DNA of 64,000 nucleotides. It comes from Bog-473 sp963787485. Lineage in GTDB: Bacteria > Actinomycetota > Acidimicrobiia > Acidimicrobiales > RAAP-2. Below are positions 9,039 through 17,376 of the stretch, in pieces (positions within the stretch are counted from its first letter, which is position 1; each line of letters opens with the position of its first letter). The notes under the pieces were generated by a model that did no database searches, had not been told where the DNA came from, and saw only the letters and a list, made by a program, of their open reading frames with translations. The stretch is taken from assembly GCA_963787485.1 (NCBI GenBank), contig CAWBDF010000001.1, positions 124,001 through 188,000 of the forward strand, in the 5' to 3' direction. The position numbers and the translations under genes are program-made.

Positions 9039-9883
9039 GTCGCACCCCCTTCGATGAAACGCGCCGCGAACGCCTCCATGCCCTCGAGCACCTCGGCCGA
9101 GCGGCGCCACGGCGTCACGACGAGGCGGTCCACCCCGGCGCGCTCCCAGGTCGCCAGGTCGTCCTCGTTCTCGCAGGCCCCGGCCATGGTGACCTCGAAG
9201 GGCTCGTCGAGGCGCCCGGCCGCTTCCCGGTAGGCACGCAGGCGCGCCACCTGACCGGCGACCACATCGGGCGCCTCGGTCATGCCGATCCACCCGTCCC
9301 CCAGCTGCCCGGCGCGACGCAGCGCGGCGGCCGACTGCCCCCCGACGTGGATCGGGATGGGCTGCTGCACCGGCTTGGGCTCGAAGGCCACCTCGGGGAA
9401 GGCAAAGTGCGGCCCGTCGTGGGCGACGATGTCCTCGGTCCACAGACGCCGGCAGACTGCCATGGCCTCGTCGAGCCTCGCCCCCCGGGTGCGGGGATCG
9501 ACGCCGAGCGCCAGCCACTCCGAGCGCAACCATCCCGCCCCGACCCCGAGAAGGGCTCGGCCACCGGACAGCCAGTCGAGGGTGGCGAAGGCCCGCGCCG
9601 TGATGAAGGGGTGCCGGAGCCCCAAGAGGTACACGTTGGTGCCCAGTCGGAGCGACGTCGTGCGCGCCGCGAAGGCGGACAGCATGGCCGGCGCGTCGAA
9701 GAGCTGCGTGGTCGGCGGGATCGGCGGGTGGTCGTCACCGGCATAGGGTGACCCCGCCATGTCGACGGGCAGCACGAGATGCTCGGGCAACCAGGCTGAC
9801 TCGAATCCCAGTCGGTCGGCGGCCTCGGCGGCCGCCATCCACAGGCGCGGATGCATGCGCCCGAACGTCACGGCGAACTTCAC
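9035..9883 (-). CDS. LLM-class F420-dependent oxidoreductase
   Basis: TIM-barrel luciferase-like oxidoreductase of 282 residues, close to the size of actinobacterial F420-dependent subfamilies. Motifs: LGTNVYLLGLRHPFITARA, LSGGRALLGVGAGWLRSEW, PIPIHVGGQSAAALRRAGQLGDGW. The N-terminus MKFAVTFGRMHPRLW is typical. Translationally coupled to the SDR by a GTGA overlap. F420 use is inferred from family resemblance, not proven. Confidence 0.85.
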   Translation of the reverse strand: MKFAVTFGRMHPRLWMAAAEAADRLGFESAWLPEHLVLPVDMAGSPYAGDDHPPIPPTTQLFDAPAMLSAFAARTTSLRLGTNVYLLGLRHPFITARAFATLDWLSGGRALLGVGAGWLRSEWLALGVDPRTRGARLDEAMAVCRRLWTEDIVAHDGPHFAFPEVAFEPKPVQQPIPIHVGGQSAAALRRAGQLGDGWIGMTEAPDVVAGQVARLRAYREAAGRLDEPFEVTMAGACENEDDLATWERAGVDRLVVTPWRRSAEVLEGMEAFAARFIEGGAT

Positions 9884-9910
9884 GCGGATCCCCCCGGCAC
9901 GGCGGTCAGG

Positions 9911-10177
9911 CTACTCAGGCTCCATGGCGAGTTCGTCGACGTAGCACCACACCCAGCCCTCACCGGGCTCGAAGGATTGCACCAGCGGGTGTCCCGAGCG
10001 ATGGAAGTGCGCCGTGGCGTGGCGGGCCGGGGAGGAGTCGCAGCAGTTCACGGCGCCGCACGAGAGGCAGAGCCTGAGGTGGACCCACATCCCGCCCACC
10101 TTCAGGCACTCGCCACACCCCTCGGGCGTCTGCGGCTCGACGTCCGCGATCTGGTCCAGGTGCGTGCATTCGGGCAT
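9911..10177 (-). CDS. UBP-type zinc finger protein
   Basis: Small protein of 88 residues made of a single ZnF-UBP domain. The Cys/His pattern is complete: CTHL, GCGECL, RLCLSCGAVNCCDSS, RHATAHFHRSGH, then the conserved end EPGEGWVWCYVDE. In eukaryotes this fold binds ubiquitin C-termini; bacterial copies are common in actinobacteria and their role is unsettled. It lies 28 bp downstream of the LLM start on the same strand. Confidence 0.9.
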   Translation of the reverse strand: MPECTHLDQIADVEPQTPEGCGECLKVGGMWVHLRLCLSCGAVNCCDSSPARHATAHFHRSGHPLVQSFEPGEGWVWCYVDELAMEPE

Positions 10178-10246
10178 CGTGATCGTCGACCACCATATCG
10201 AGGCCCAGCGGCCATGGCCGAGCCGACGGGCGAACGTACGGCCAAT

Positions 10247-11032
10247 CTACGAGGTCGTCATGCCGCCGTCGACGGCCAGGGCGGCCCCGGTGACGCCCGA
10301 CGCCGAGGGGCCGCACAGCCAGGCGATCAGGGCGGCGGGTTCGGACGGTTCGAGGAGACGGTCCAACAGCTGCTGGCCGGCGAACTGCTCGACCGACCGC
10401 AGCCCGAAGACGCCCGCCGACGCCTCGAGCATCGCCGTGCGGGTCGATCCCGGGCAGATGGCGTTCGAGGTGATCCCCGTCCCGGCCAGGTCGGCGGCGA
10501 GACCCCGCATGAGCCCGATGACGGCGTGCTTGGACGCGCAGTAGGCGGTCAGCTTGCGCAGGCCGAGCAGGCCGGCCGCCGAGGCCACGGCGACCAGGCG
10601 GCCCGGGCGGGGTTGGGGGGCCTCGAGCAGCACGGGCACCGCCGCCGCCACCGCGTTGCGCACGCCGACCACGTTCACGTCGAAGAGCGCGTCCCACTGC
10701 GGGTCGGCCGTCTCCCAGAGCGCCGGACCCCCGGCGATGACGCCCGCCGCCGCCACGACCGCGTGGAGGCCGCCGAAGCGACCGACCGCCTCGCTCACCG
10801 CCTCGGCCATGTCGGCCGCGCTCCGCACGTCGCCCACCACCGGGTGCACGGCGTCAGCGTGGCGCGCCGCCACCGCCTCGAGGTCAGAGACCGTCGCCAA
10901 CGGGTACCCGAGGGCAGGATCGTCGGCGCAGCGGTCGACGCCCACCACGGACCATCCCGCCGAGACCAGTGCGTCCACGCTGGCGGCGCCGATCCCCCTC
11001 CCGGCGCCGGTGACCACGGCGACGGGACTCAC
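10247..11032 (-). CDS. SDR family oxidoreductase of the mycofactocin locus
   Basis: Short-chain dehydrogenase of 261 residues: TGAGRGIGAAS dinucleotide-binding motif, catalytic Ser in VASAAGLLG, YCASKHAVIG with Tyr and Lys, C-terminal GAALAVDGG. GTG 11032 overlaps the mftE stop (GTGA), placing it as last gene of the leftward mft operon. SDRs encoded in mycofactocin clusters typically hold NAD(P)H tightly and pass electrons to mycofactocin. That this one does is inferred from position only. Confidence 0.87.
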   Translation of the reverse strand: MSPVAVVTGAGRGIGAASVDALVSAGWSVVGVDRCADDPALGYPLATVSDLEAVAARHADAVHPVVGDVRSAADMAEAVSEAVGRFGGLHAVVAAAGVIAGGPALWETADPQWDALFDVNVVGVRNAVAAAVPVLLEAPQPRPGRLVAVASAAGLLGLRKLTAYCASKHAVIGLMRGLAADLAGTGITSNAICPGSTRTAMLEASAGVFGLRSVEQFAGQQLLDRLLEPSEPAALIAWLCGPSASGVTGAALAVDGGMTTS

Positions 11033-11712
11033 CGGTCGGGCCAGTGCGCCCTGGCGGCGGCCACCAGGTCACGCACCAAGGACTCCAAGAGCTCCCGCCC
11101 CTCCGCGGCGCTCGCACCCGCGGGGTCGCCCAGCACGCCGTTGGACGATAGCGGGCGCACCCCTTCGGCGCGTAGACGGGGCAACAACTCGACCAACGGC
11201 TCGCTTCGTCCACGCTCGGCGGCCGCGAGCTGCACGGCGGACGGATGGAGCGCCAGCATGAGCGAGGTCTCGGTCCTCCCGGCGTGGGCGTCGCCCCCCG
11301 CGGGAGCCACCCGCCACGCCACCACGTCGTCGCCCTCCGACGCGCTACACCGGGACGCCGTGGAGAGGGCGTCGTCGTTGCCCCCGTGGGCATTGACGAA
11401 CAGCACTCCTCGGAAGGCGGCCCGGGCCGAGCGCACCAACTCCACGAGCACCTGGCTCAGGGCGGCGTGCCCGATCGACAGCGTTCCGGGGAACCCGGCG
11501 TGCTCGCCGCTGGCCCCGTAGGCCAGGGCGGGGGCCAGGGCCAGGGCGGGCCAGGCAGCCGCCGCTCCGGCCGCCACCGCGGTGGCGATACGGGTGTCGG
11601 TGTCGAGGGGGAGGTGCGGTCCGTGCTGTTCGAGCGAGCCCAGCGGAACGGTCAGGACGGCGCGGTGCCCGGTGGCGTCCACCTCGGGCCAGGTGGCGCA
11701 GGCCAGCTCCAC
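11029..11712 (-). CDS. mftE: Mycofactocin precursor peptide peptidase MftE
   Basis: Creatininase-family metallopeptidase. In mycofactocin synthesis it releases the crosslinked Val-Tyr-derived core from the C-terminus of MftA after MftC action. Visible: SLEQHGPHLPLDTDT (metal-binding Glu, His, Asp), GASGEHAGFPGTLSIG, VNAHGGNDD and GRTETSLMLAL. 227 residues, slightly short for the family. Starts at GTG 11712, just past the mftC stop at 11716-11718. Position between mftC and an SDR is typical. Confidence 0.92.
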   Translation of the reverse strand: MELACATWPEVDATGHRAVLTVPLGSLEQHGPHLPLDTDTRIATAVAAGAAAAWPALALAPALAYGASGEHAGFPGTLSIGHAALSQVLVELVRSARAAFRGVLFVNAHGGNDDALSTASRCSASEGDDVVAWRVAPAGGDAHAGRTETSLMLALHPSAVQLAAAERGRSEPLVELLPRLRAEGVRPLSSNGVLGDPAGASAAEGRELLESLVRDLVAAARAHWPDR

Positions 11713-11715
11713 CGC

Positions 11716-12890
11716 TCAGGCGCGAGTCGGCATCCGCAGGCGGACCGGGGTCGGCACCGGCACCGGAGTACCGTCGGCTCGCACCTTGGAGTGGCCCAGC
11801 TCCGCCGTCGGACGCCCGCTCCCGGCGGCAACGGCCGCCAGGGCCGTCTCGCCGTGCCCGTGCACGCACTCGGGGTCGGGCCCGTCGAGCGGCAGCCCGG
11901 TGAAGAACTTGGCCGCCATGCATCCACCCTGGCAGGCGTCGTAGGAGCCGCAGGACGCGCACGCCCCGCGCTCTGGGGCGACCGCAGCGACGTGAAGAGC
12001 TCGGACTCTCGCCATACGCCGGCGAACCCGCCCGGCCGGCGGACGTTGCCGGCCAGGAACTGGCGGTCGATGACGAAGGGGCAGGCGTAGACGTCGCCGA
12101 CCGGGTCGATCAGACAGACCACGCGCCCCGCGCCGCACAGGTTGAGCCCCTCGAGCGGCTCACCCAAGGCGGAGAGGTGGAAGAAGGAGTCGCCGGTCAA
12201 GGTGTGCGGACGGTCGAGGAGCCATCGGTAGAGCTCTCGCTGCTGGAGCGCCGTCGGGTGGAGCTCGTCCCAGACGTCCACGCCCCGACCCGACGGGCGC
12301 AGGCGCGTCAAGCGCAGCTGCGCGCCATAGGAGTCGGCGATGGCGGCCAACGCATTGAGCTCGGCCACGTTGGTGCGCGTCACGACGACGCTGATCTTGA
12401 ACCCGTCGAACCCGGCCGAGGCCAGGTTGTCCATGGCCGCGCGCGCCGCGGCGAAGGATCCTTCGCCGCGGACGGCGTCGTTGGTCGCCGCCGTGGCGCC
12501 GTCCAGGCTCACCTGCACGTCCAGGTAGTCGAGCGCCGCCAGCTGGCGCGCTCGTTGCGGCGTCAGCCGGGTGCCGTTGGTGGAGAACTTCACGCCCACG
12601 CGACGGTCCACCGCGTAGGAGACCAGGTCGAAGAAGTCGGGCCGCAACATCGGCTCGCCGCCGCCGATGTTCACGTAGAACACCTGCATGTCGACCAGTT
12701 CGTCGACCACGCGCCGCGCCTCGGCCGGGGTCAGCTCGTCGGGGTCCCGGCGCCCCGAGGAGCTGAGGCAGTGCACGCAGGCCAGGTTGCACGAGTAGGT
12801 GAGCTCCCAGGTCAGGCAGATGGGCGCGTCGAGGCCATCGATGAACTGTTCCTTGAGGGGCCTCGGGGTCAGCTCGAGCTCAGCGGACAC
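11716..12890 (-). CDS. mftC: Mycofactocin radical SAM maturase MftC, with an apparent frameshift near 11975
   Basis: Radical SAM/SPASM enzyme that oxidatively decarboxylates the C-terminal Tyr of MftA and crosslinks it to the preceding Val. The radical SAM cluster motif is CNLACVHC in LTYSCNLACVHCLSSSG; NIGGGEPMLRPDF follows. The SPASM cysteines are split between two frames: LNLCGAGRVVCLIDPVGDVY in the first, CASCGSYDACQGGC in the second. The shift falls in or beside the GGGG run at 11975-11978. Joined, the protein is about 390 residues, normal. The second frame ends just before mftE, so the gene layout supports one protein. GTG 12890 has a strong GGAGGTGA ribosome site inside mftB. Confidence 0.9.
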
Positions 12891-13242
12891 GAATCACCTC
12901 CGAGCGCGCCAGCCGAGCCAAGGCCCGCCGGTAGGACGACCGCCCCGGCTCGGGCACGACCGCGTCGATGGCCGCCTCCGCGCTGGGGTACTCGTGCAAG
13001 GTGGAAACCAGCTCGACCAGCGTCCTCGACTTGAGGAACACCAGCCGGCGGTTGCCGTAGTGATACGCCAGGGCGCCGAACGGCTCGTCCCGCACGGCCA
13101 CCTGGGGGTCCAACCGCCAGGCGTCCTGTGCGCAGAACGCTCCGGTGTCCGGGCTCGCCGGCGGCGTGGTGTCCGGGCTCGCCGGCGGCGTGGTGTGGGG
13201 GGGCGCCGGCGGCGCGTCGAGCGCGCTCAATAGACGCCGCAC
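12880..13242 (-). CDS. mftB: Mycofactocin biosynthesis chaperone MftB
   Basis: PqqD-like RiPP recognition element that binds the MftA leader and delivers it to MftC. The conserved part is AWRLDPQVAVRDEPFGALAY, HYGNRRLVFLKSR and LARSEVIRVR. The N-terminal 35 residues are Pro/Ala/Thr rich (PASPDTTP repeats) and unlike the family core. Two starts compete: GTG 13242, and TTG 13230 which would give a TTGA overlap with the mftA stop. The 3' end overlaps the mftC start by 11 bp. 120 residues from GTG. Confidence 0.9.
   Translation of the reverse strand: MRRLLSALDAPPAPPHTTPPASPDTTPPASPDTGAFCAQDAWRLDPQVAVRDEPFGALAYHYGNRRLVFLKSRTLVELVSTLHEYPSAEAAIDAVVPEPGRSSYRRALARLARSEVIRVR
13144..13195. repeat. 24-bp direct repeat inside mftB
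   Basis: Two perfect adjacent copies of a 24-bp unit (13144-13167 and 13168-13191), encoding the duplicated PASPDTTP stretch of MftB. Unit length is a multiple of three, so copy number can change without breaking the frame. Confidence 0.9.
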
Positions 13243-13346
13243 ATCCCGTCGATCGAGACCTCCTCCACCAGCAGTTCGTCGACGTCCTCGTCGGACAGCT
13301 CTTCGCGGTCCTCGGCGACTGTGGCGTCCGGGCCTTCACGCAGCAT
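13227..13346 (-). CDS. mftA: Mycofactocin precursor peptide MftA
   Basis: 39-residue RiPP precursor. The C-terminus SIDGMCGVY is the family signature; the final Val-Tyr pair is the part that becomes the redox cofactor. An acidic leader (EDREELSDEDVDELLVEEV) precedes it. ATG 13346 has a perfect GAGGAGG ribosome site (13352-13358 on the complementary strand) five bases upstream. It heads the leftward mftABCE-SDR operon; mftF runs the other way about 110 bp upstream, so the promoter region lies between. Confidence 0.96.
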   Translation of the reverse strand: MLREGPDATVAEDREELSDEDVDELLVEEVSIDGMCGVY

Positions 13347-13459
13347 CACGACCTCCTCGAGAGCGGGAGCCCAGACTATCGAGACGCGGAGGCTGCCAAG
13401 CTTGTGCGGTGGCCGACCCCCGTGCGCCGTCACCGCTGCGAGCGGCGCCTCCGCGGGAC

Positions 13460-14936
13460 TTGACTCCGTTGCCGGCGTTCTTCTCCCTCCGGCCCGACCA
13501 GTCCACCCGGGTGATCGACCACGGAAGCGCGCTGCTCGGTGGCAGCCCCCTGCGTCTGTTCCGCCTCTCCGGGCGCGCCCGGGCACTGGTGGAGCGCTGG
13601 CTCCGCGGGGACGCCGTCGGTCCGGCGCGTGCGGCCGGGTTGCTGGCCCGCCGGCTGGTATCGGGCGGAGCGATGACGGCCAGGTCGGCATCGGCACGAT
13701 TCGGGCCCGGGGACGTGACGGTCGTGGTGCCCGTCCGTGACCGGCCGGCCGAGCTCGACCGACTGCTCGGCGCGCTCGGCGGACTGGCCTGCGTGGTCGT
13801 GGACGACGCCTCGCGCCAGGCCGACGCCACCGGCCAGGTGGCCGACGACCACGGCGCCCGGCTGGTCGCCCTGGCCGACAACGTCGGCCCCTCCGGTGCC
13901 CGCAACGCCGGGTTGGCCGCGGTGCGCAGCGCGCTGGTGGCTTTCGTCGACTCCGACTGCGCACCGAGCGACGGCTGGCTCGAGCCGCTCCTGGGCCACT
14001 TCGACGACCCGCTGGTCGCCGCGGTCGCACCTCGAATCGTGGCCGCCGGCGTGAGCGGGCACCACCTTGTCCCGTTACGAAGCGACTCGGTCTCCCCTCG
14101 ACCGCGGCACTCGCCCCAGCCTGGTGCGGCCGCGTGGCCCCGTCCCCTTCGTCCCGAGCGCCACGCTGGTGATGCGCGCGGACCTGGCCACCGGCCCGGA
14201 CCTGTTCGACCCCGCCCTGCGCGGCGGCGAGGACGTCGATCTCGTCTGGCGGCTGGGCGAGGCCGGATGGGACGTGCGCTACGAGCCCACCTCGACGGTG
14301 CGCCACCACGGCGCGGCCACGCTCGGTCGCTTCCTCTGGCGTCAGGCCTTCTACGGGTCGACGGCCGGTGCCCTGGCCCGACGCCACCCGGGGGCGGTGC
14401 CGCCGGCCGAGCTCTCGGTGTGGACGTTCGCTGCCTGCGCCCTGGCGCTGGCCCGGCGACCGTGGCTGGCGCTCGGGACCGTGGCCGTCTCGGTCGCCCT
14501 GCTGGCCCGGCGTCTGTCGGGGCTGGTCGATCGGCCCGGTGCGGTGGCCGTCCGCGTCGCCGGGGGCGGCACGGCGCGTGGCGCGGTGTCCACGTTGGCG
14601 GGACTCTCCCGGGTCTGGTCACCGGCCCTGGCGCTCGCACTGGCGTTCCGGCGCACCCGCCGGATCGCCGCGGCCGGGCTGCTCCTCCCCGCGCTCGCCG
14701 ACTGGGTCTCGGGCCCTCGCACCCTCGATCCGGTCCGGTACGCCGCGCTGCACGTGGCGGACGACACCGCCTACGGGACGGGCGTGTGGGCCGGGTGCCT
14801 TCGGGCGGGGGTGATGGAGCCACTGCTCCCCCGCGTGGTCCGGAGCGCCAGCCCGTGGTCGGGGCGCGCCCTGCGGGCTGACTCCGAGGCGCCGGCCGTA
14901 CCACGCCCGAGGGCTGCCCGCGCGGCTGGGGCGTAG
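13460..14936 (+). CDS. mftF: Mycofactocin glycosyltransferase MftF, with an apparent frameshift near 14065
   Basis: GT2-family enzyme that adds glucose units to mycofactocin. N-terminal family hallmarks RVIDHGSALLGGSPLRLFRLS, then the GT-A core VTVVVPVRDRP, VVDDASRQ, GPSGARNAGL and FVDSDCAPSDGW. The second frame holds LSRYEATRSPLD, VPFVPSATLVMR, GGEDVDLVWRL (catalytic ED) and hydrophobic C-terminal segments. The shift lies at about 14060-14067. Joined length about 490 residues, normal. TTG 13460 (MTPLPAFFSLRPDQ) fits the family start; GTG 13409 is an alternative. Divergent from mftA. Confidence 0.88.
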
Positions 14937-14976
14937 AGTCGCAGGTTGCCGCGCGGCACGACGAAGGGTTCCCCAC

Positions 14977-16149
14977 ATGGCAGGAAAATGGTTCGAGACG
15001 GTCGCCGAGGCGCAACGCCGCGCCAAGAGGCGGCTACCCAAGTCGGTCTACAGCGCCCTCCTCGCCGGCTCCGAACGTGGCCTCACGGTGGAGGACAACG
15101 TCGCCGCCTTCGGCGAGCTGGGCTTCGCCCCCCACGTGGCCGGGCTGGCCGACAGTCGGGACCTGGTCACCAAGGTGATGGGCCAAGAAGTCTCCTTCCC
15201 GGTGCTGCTCTCGCCCACCGGCGTCCAGGCCGTCCACCCCGACGGCGAAGTGGCGGTAGCCCGGGCGGCCGCCGCCCGGGGGACGGCCGTGGGCCTGAGC
15301 TCGTTCGCCAGCATGCCGATCGAGGACGTGGTGGCGGCATGTCCGCAGACGTTCTTCCAGCTCTATTGGATCGGGACCCGCGACGAGATCCTGGCGCGGG
15401 TGGAGCGGGCCCGGGCGGCCGGCGCGGTCGGCCTCATCGCCACGCTCGACTGGTCATTCTCGCAGGGGCGCGATTGGGGCAGCCCGACCATCCCCGAAAC
15501 CGTCAACCTGCGCGCCATGCTGCGGTTCGCGCCCGAGGCCCTGGCCAACCCGCGCTGGTTCATGTCCTTCGCGCTCAAGGGCAAGCGCCCCGACCTCACG
15601 ACGCCCAACATGGTGCCGCGAGGCCAGAAGGGGCCCACCTTCTTCGGCGCCTACGGCCAGTGGATGCAGACCGCGCCGGCGAGTTGGGACGACGTGGCCT
15701 GGCTCCGGTCCCAGTGGGACGGCCCGTTCATGCTCAAAGGCGTCACCCGGGTCGACGACGCCAAGCGGGCGGTCGACGCCGGGGTGAGCGCCATCTCGGT
15801 GTCCAACCACGGGGGGAACAACCTCGACGGGACGCCGGCGACCATCCGGGCCCTGCCCTCCATCGCCGAGGCCGTGGGTGACCAGGTGGAGGTGCTGCTC
15901 GACGGCGGGGTCCGGCGCGGCAGCGACGTCGTCAAGGCGGTGGCCCTCGGCGCCCGGGCGGTCATGCTCGGGCGTGCCTACCTCTGGGGCTTGGCGGCCA
16001 ACGGGCAGACCGGAGTGGAGAACGTGCTCGACATCGTGCGCAGCGGGGTGGAGTCCGCCTTGCTGGGACTGGGGCACGCCTCCATCCACCAGCTGCACCC
16101 CGACGACCTGGTGGTGCCCGACGGGTTCACCCGCCACCTGGGGGCCTGA
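14977..16149 (+). CDS. mftD: Mycofactocin maturase MftD (FMN-dependent, alpha-hydroxyacid dehydrogenase family)
   Basis: FMN-dependent enzyme that oxidatively deaminates the MftE product to premycofactocin, giving the redox-active dione. Family motifs: PVLLSPTGVQAVHPDGE, FQLYWIGTRDE, the active-site HGG in SVSNHGGNNLDGTPA, and FMN phosphate-binding LLDGGVRRGSDVVKA. 390 residues, normal. ATG 14977 is preceded by a weak ribosome site. It follows mftF by 40 bp, probably in one rightward transcript. Its 3' end overlaps the convergent alcohol dehydrogenase by 23 bp. Confidence 0.94.
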   Translation: MAGKWFETVAEAQRRAKRRLPKSVYSALLAGSERGLTVEDNVAAFGELGFAPHVAGLADSRDLVTKVMGQEVSFPVLLSPTGVQAVHPDGEVAVARAAAARGTAVGLSSFASMPIEDVVAACPQTFFQLYWIGTRDEILARVERARAAGAVGLIATLDWSFSQGRDWGSPTIPETVNLRAMLRFAPEALANPRWFMSFALKGKRPDLTTPNMVPRGQKGPTFFGAYGQWMQTAPASWDDVAWLRSQWDGPFMLKGVTRVDDAKRAVDAGVSAISVSNHGGNNLDGTPATIRALPSIAEAVGDQVEVLLDGGVRRGSDVVKAVALGARAVMLGRAYLWGLAANGQTGVENVLDIVRSGVESALLGLGHASIHQLHPDDLVVPDGFTRHLGA

Positions 16150-17293
16150 ATCCCACCACGCCTCGCACGAGGGTGCCCGCCGCCTGGTCCTCGTAGCCCT
16201 GCTGCACCTGGTCGAGCCGGTACTCGGCCGTCACCAGCTCGTCCACCTCGAGCTGGCCCGACTCGTAGAGGCGCAACAGGTTGGGCACCTGCACCCTGGG
16301 GCTCTGTGAGCCGAAGACGGTGCCGAGCACCGACTGGTTGAACATGGCCAGGGTGAACAGGTTCAGCCGGACGTCCATCTGGTCGTAGGGTGCGATCGCG
16401 GTGACCACGATGCGGGCGTCCTTGGACCCGCACGCGCAGGCAGCGGCGACGAGATCGCCCGTGAGCTCGCCCGGCGTCAGGATCACGACGTCGGCGTTGC
16501 GGCCCGACGTGAGCTCGGGCAACACGAGCTGGGCGTCGGGGAGGGTGAGCGCCGTGTGTGTGGCGCCGATGGCGGTGGCCCGCTCGAGCTTCCAAGGGAC
16601 GGGGTCGACGGCCACGACGTGGCGCGCCCCGGCGATGCGGGCTCCCTGAATGGCCCCCGAGCCGACGCCGCCACACCCGGCCACCACGACCGTCTCGCCC
16701 GGTCTGACCCGGCCCCGATCCACGGCCGAACCGAATCCGGTCGATATGCCGCAGCTGATGAGCGCGGCGGCCCGCAGATCCTGCCAGGGCTCAATGCGCA
16801 CGAGCGAGTTCTCGTGACAGACCACCTCTTCGCAGAACGTGCCCAGCTGCGCCATCCGGTTCAGCGGTTGGCCCTCCAGGCGGTACCGGTAGGTGCCGTC
16901 GCTGATCATCGGTCCGGCCAAGGTGGCCAGCCCCAGGTCGCAGAGGTTCTGTCGTCCCGAGGCGCACCAGAAGCAGATCCCGCACGAGGGGATGAACGAC
17001 ATGGCCACGTGGTCGCCCTCGGCCACCTGGGTCACGTTCGGGCCCACCTCGGTGACGATGCCGGCCCCCTCATGGCCGCCGACGATGGGGAACATGGAGC
17101 TCACCCCGAGCAACTCGAGCACCTCGGGGGGAGCCCCGATCCCGCCGTGGCGCAGGTGCTCGTCCGAGTGGCACATCCCGGCCCAGGCCATCTCCACGCG
17201 GACCTCGCGGCTCGCCGGGGGGTCGATCTCGATCTCGGCGGTCGTCCAGGGCTCGTGGAGCGCGGTGCACACCGCAGCCCGCGTCGTCGTCAT
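16127..17293 (-). CDS. Zinc-dependent alcohol dehydrogenase, NDMA-dependent type
   Basis: Medium-chain alcohol dehydrogenase with catalytic zinc ligands in GMCHSDEHL and GGHEGAGIV, structural-zinc cysteines in CGICFWCASGRQNLC, and cofactor motif AGCGGVGSGAIQGA. Members of the nicotinoprotein (NDMA-dependent) subfamily keep NADH bound and are thought to use mycofactocin as electron acceptor. Adjacency to mftD supports that here, but it is inference. ATG 17293 gives MTTTRAAVCTALHEPW, the standard start; an upstream in-frame start would add 11 residues. 388 residues. Confidence 0.88.
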   Translation of the reverse strand: MTTTRAAVCTALHEPWTTAEIEIDPPASREVRVEMAWAGMCHSDEHLRHGGIGAPPEVLELLGVSSMFPIVGGHEGAGIVTEVGPNVTQVAEGDHVAMSFIPSCGICFWCASGRQNLCDLGLATLAGPMISDGTYRYRLEGQPLNRMAQLGTFCEEVVCHENSLVRIEPWQDLRAAALISCGISTGFGSAVDRGRVRPGETVVVAGCGGVGSGAIQGARIAGARHVVAVDPVPWKLERATAIGATHTALTLPDAQLVLPELTSGRNADVVILTPGELTGDLVAAACACGSKDARIVVTAIAPYDQMDVRLNLFTLAMFNQSVLGTVFGSQSPRVQVPNLLRLYESGQLEVDELVTAEYRLDQVQQGYEDQAAGTLVRGVVGFRPPGGG

Positions 17294-17376
17294 CGGCTCC
17301 TCCTCCGCGCCAGATCCTGCCACCACCGTGCCGGCGGCGCGGCCGGGTGGGTGGGACCCGCCAGTAGGGTCGCTCC

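Noticed and set aside
10178..10246. Missing mftR in the gap between the zinc finger and SDR genes
   Set aside because: Only 69 bp are available; no TetR-like frame exists there or elsewhere in the window.
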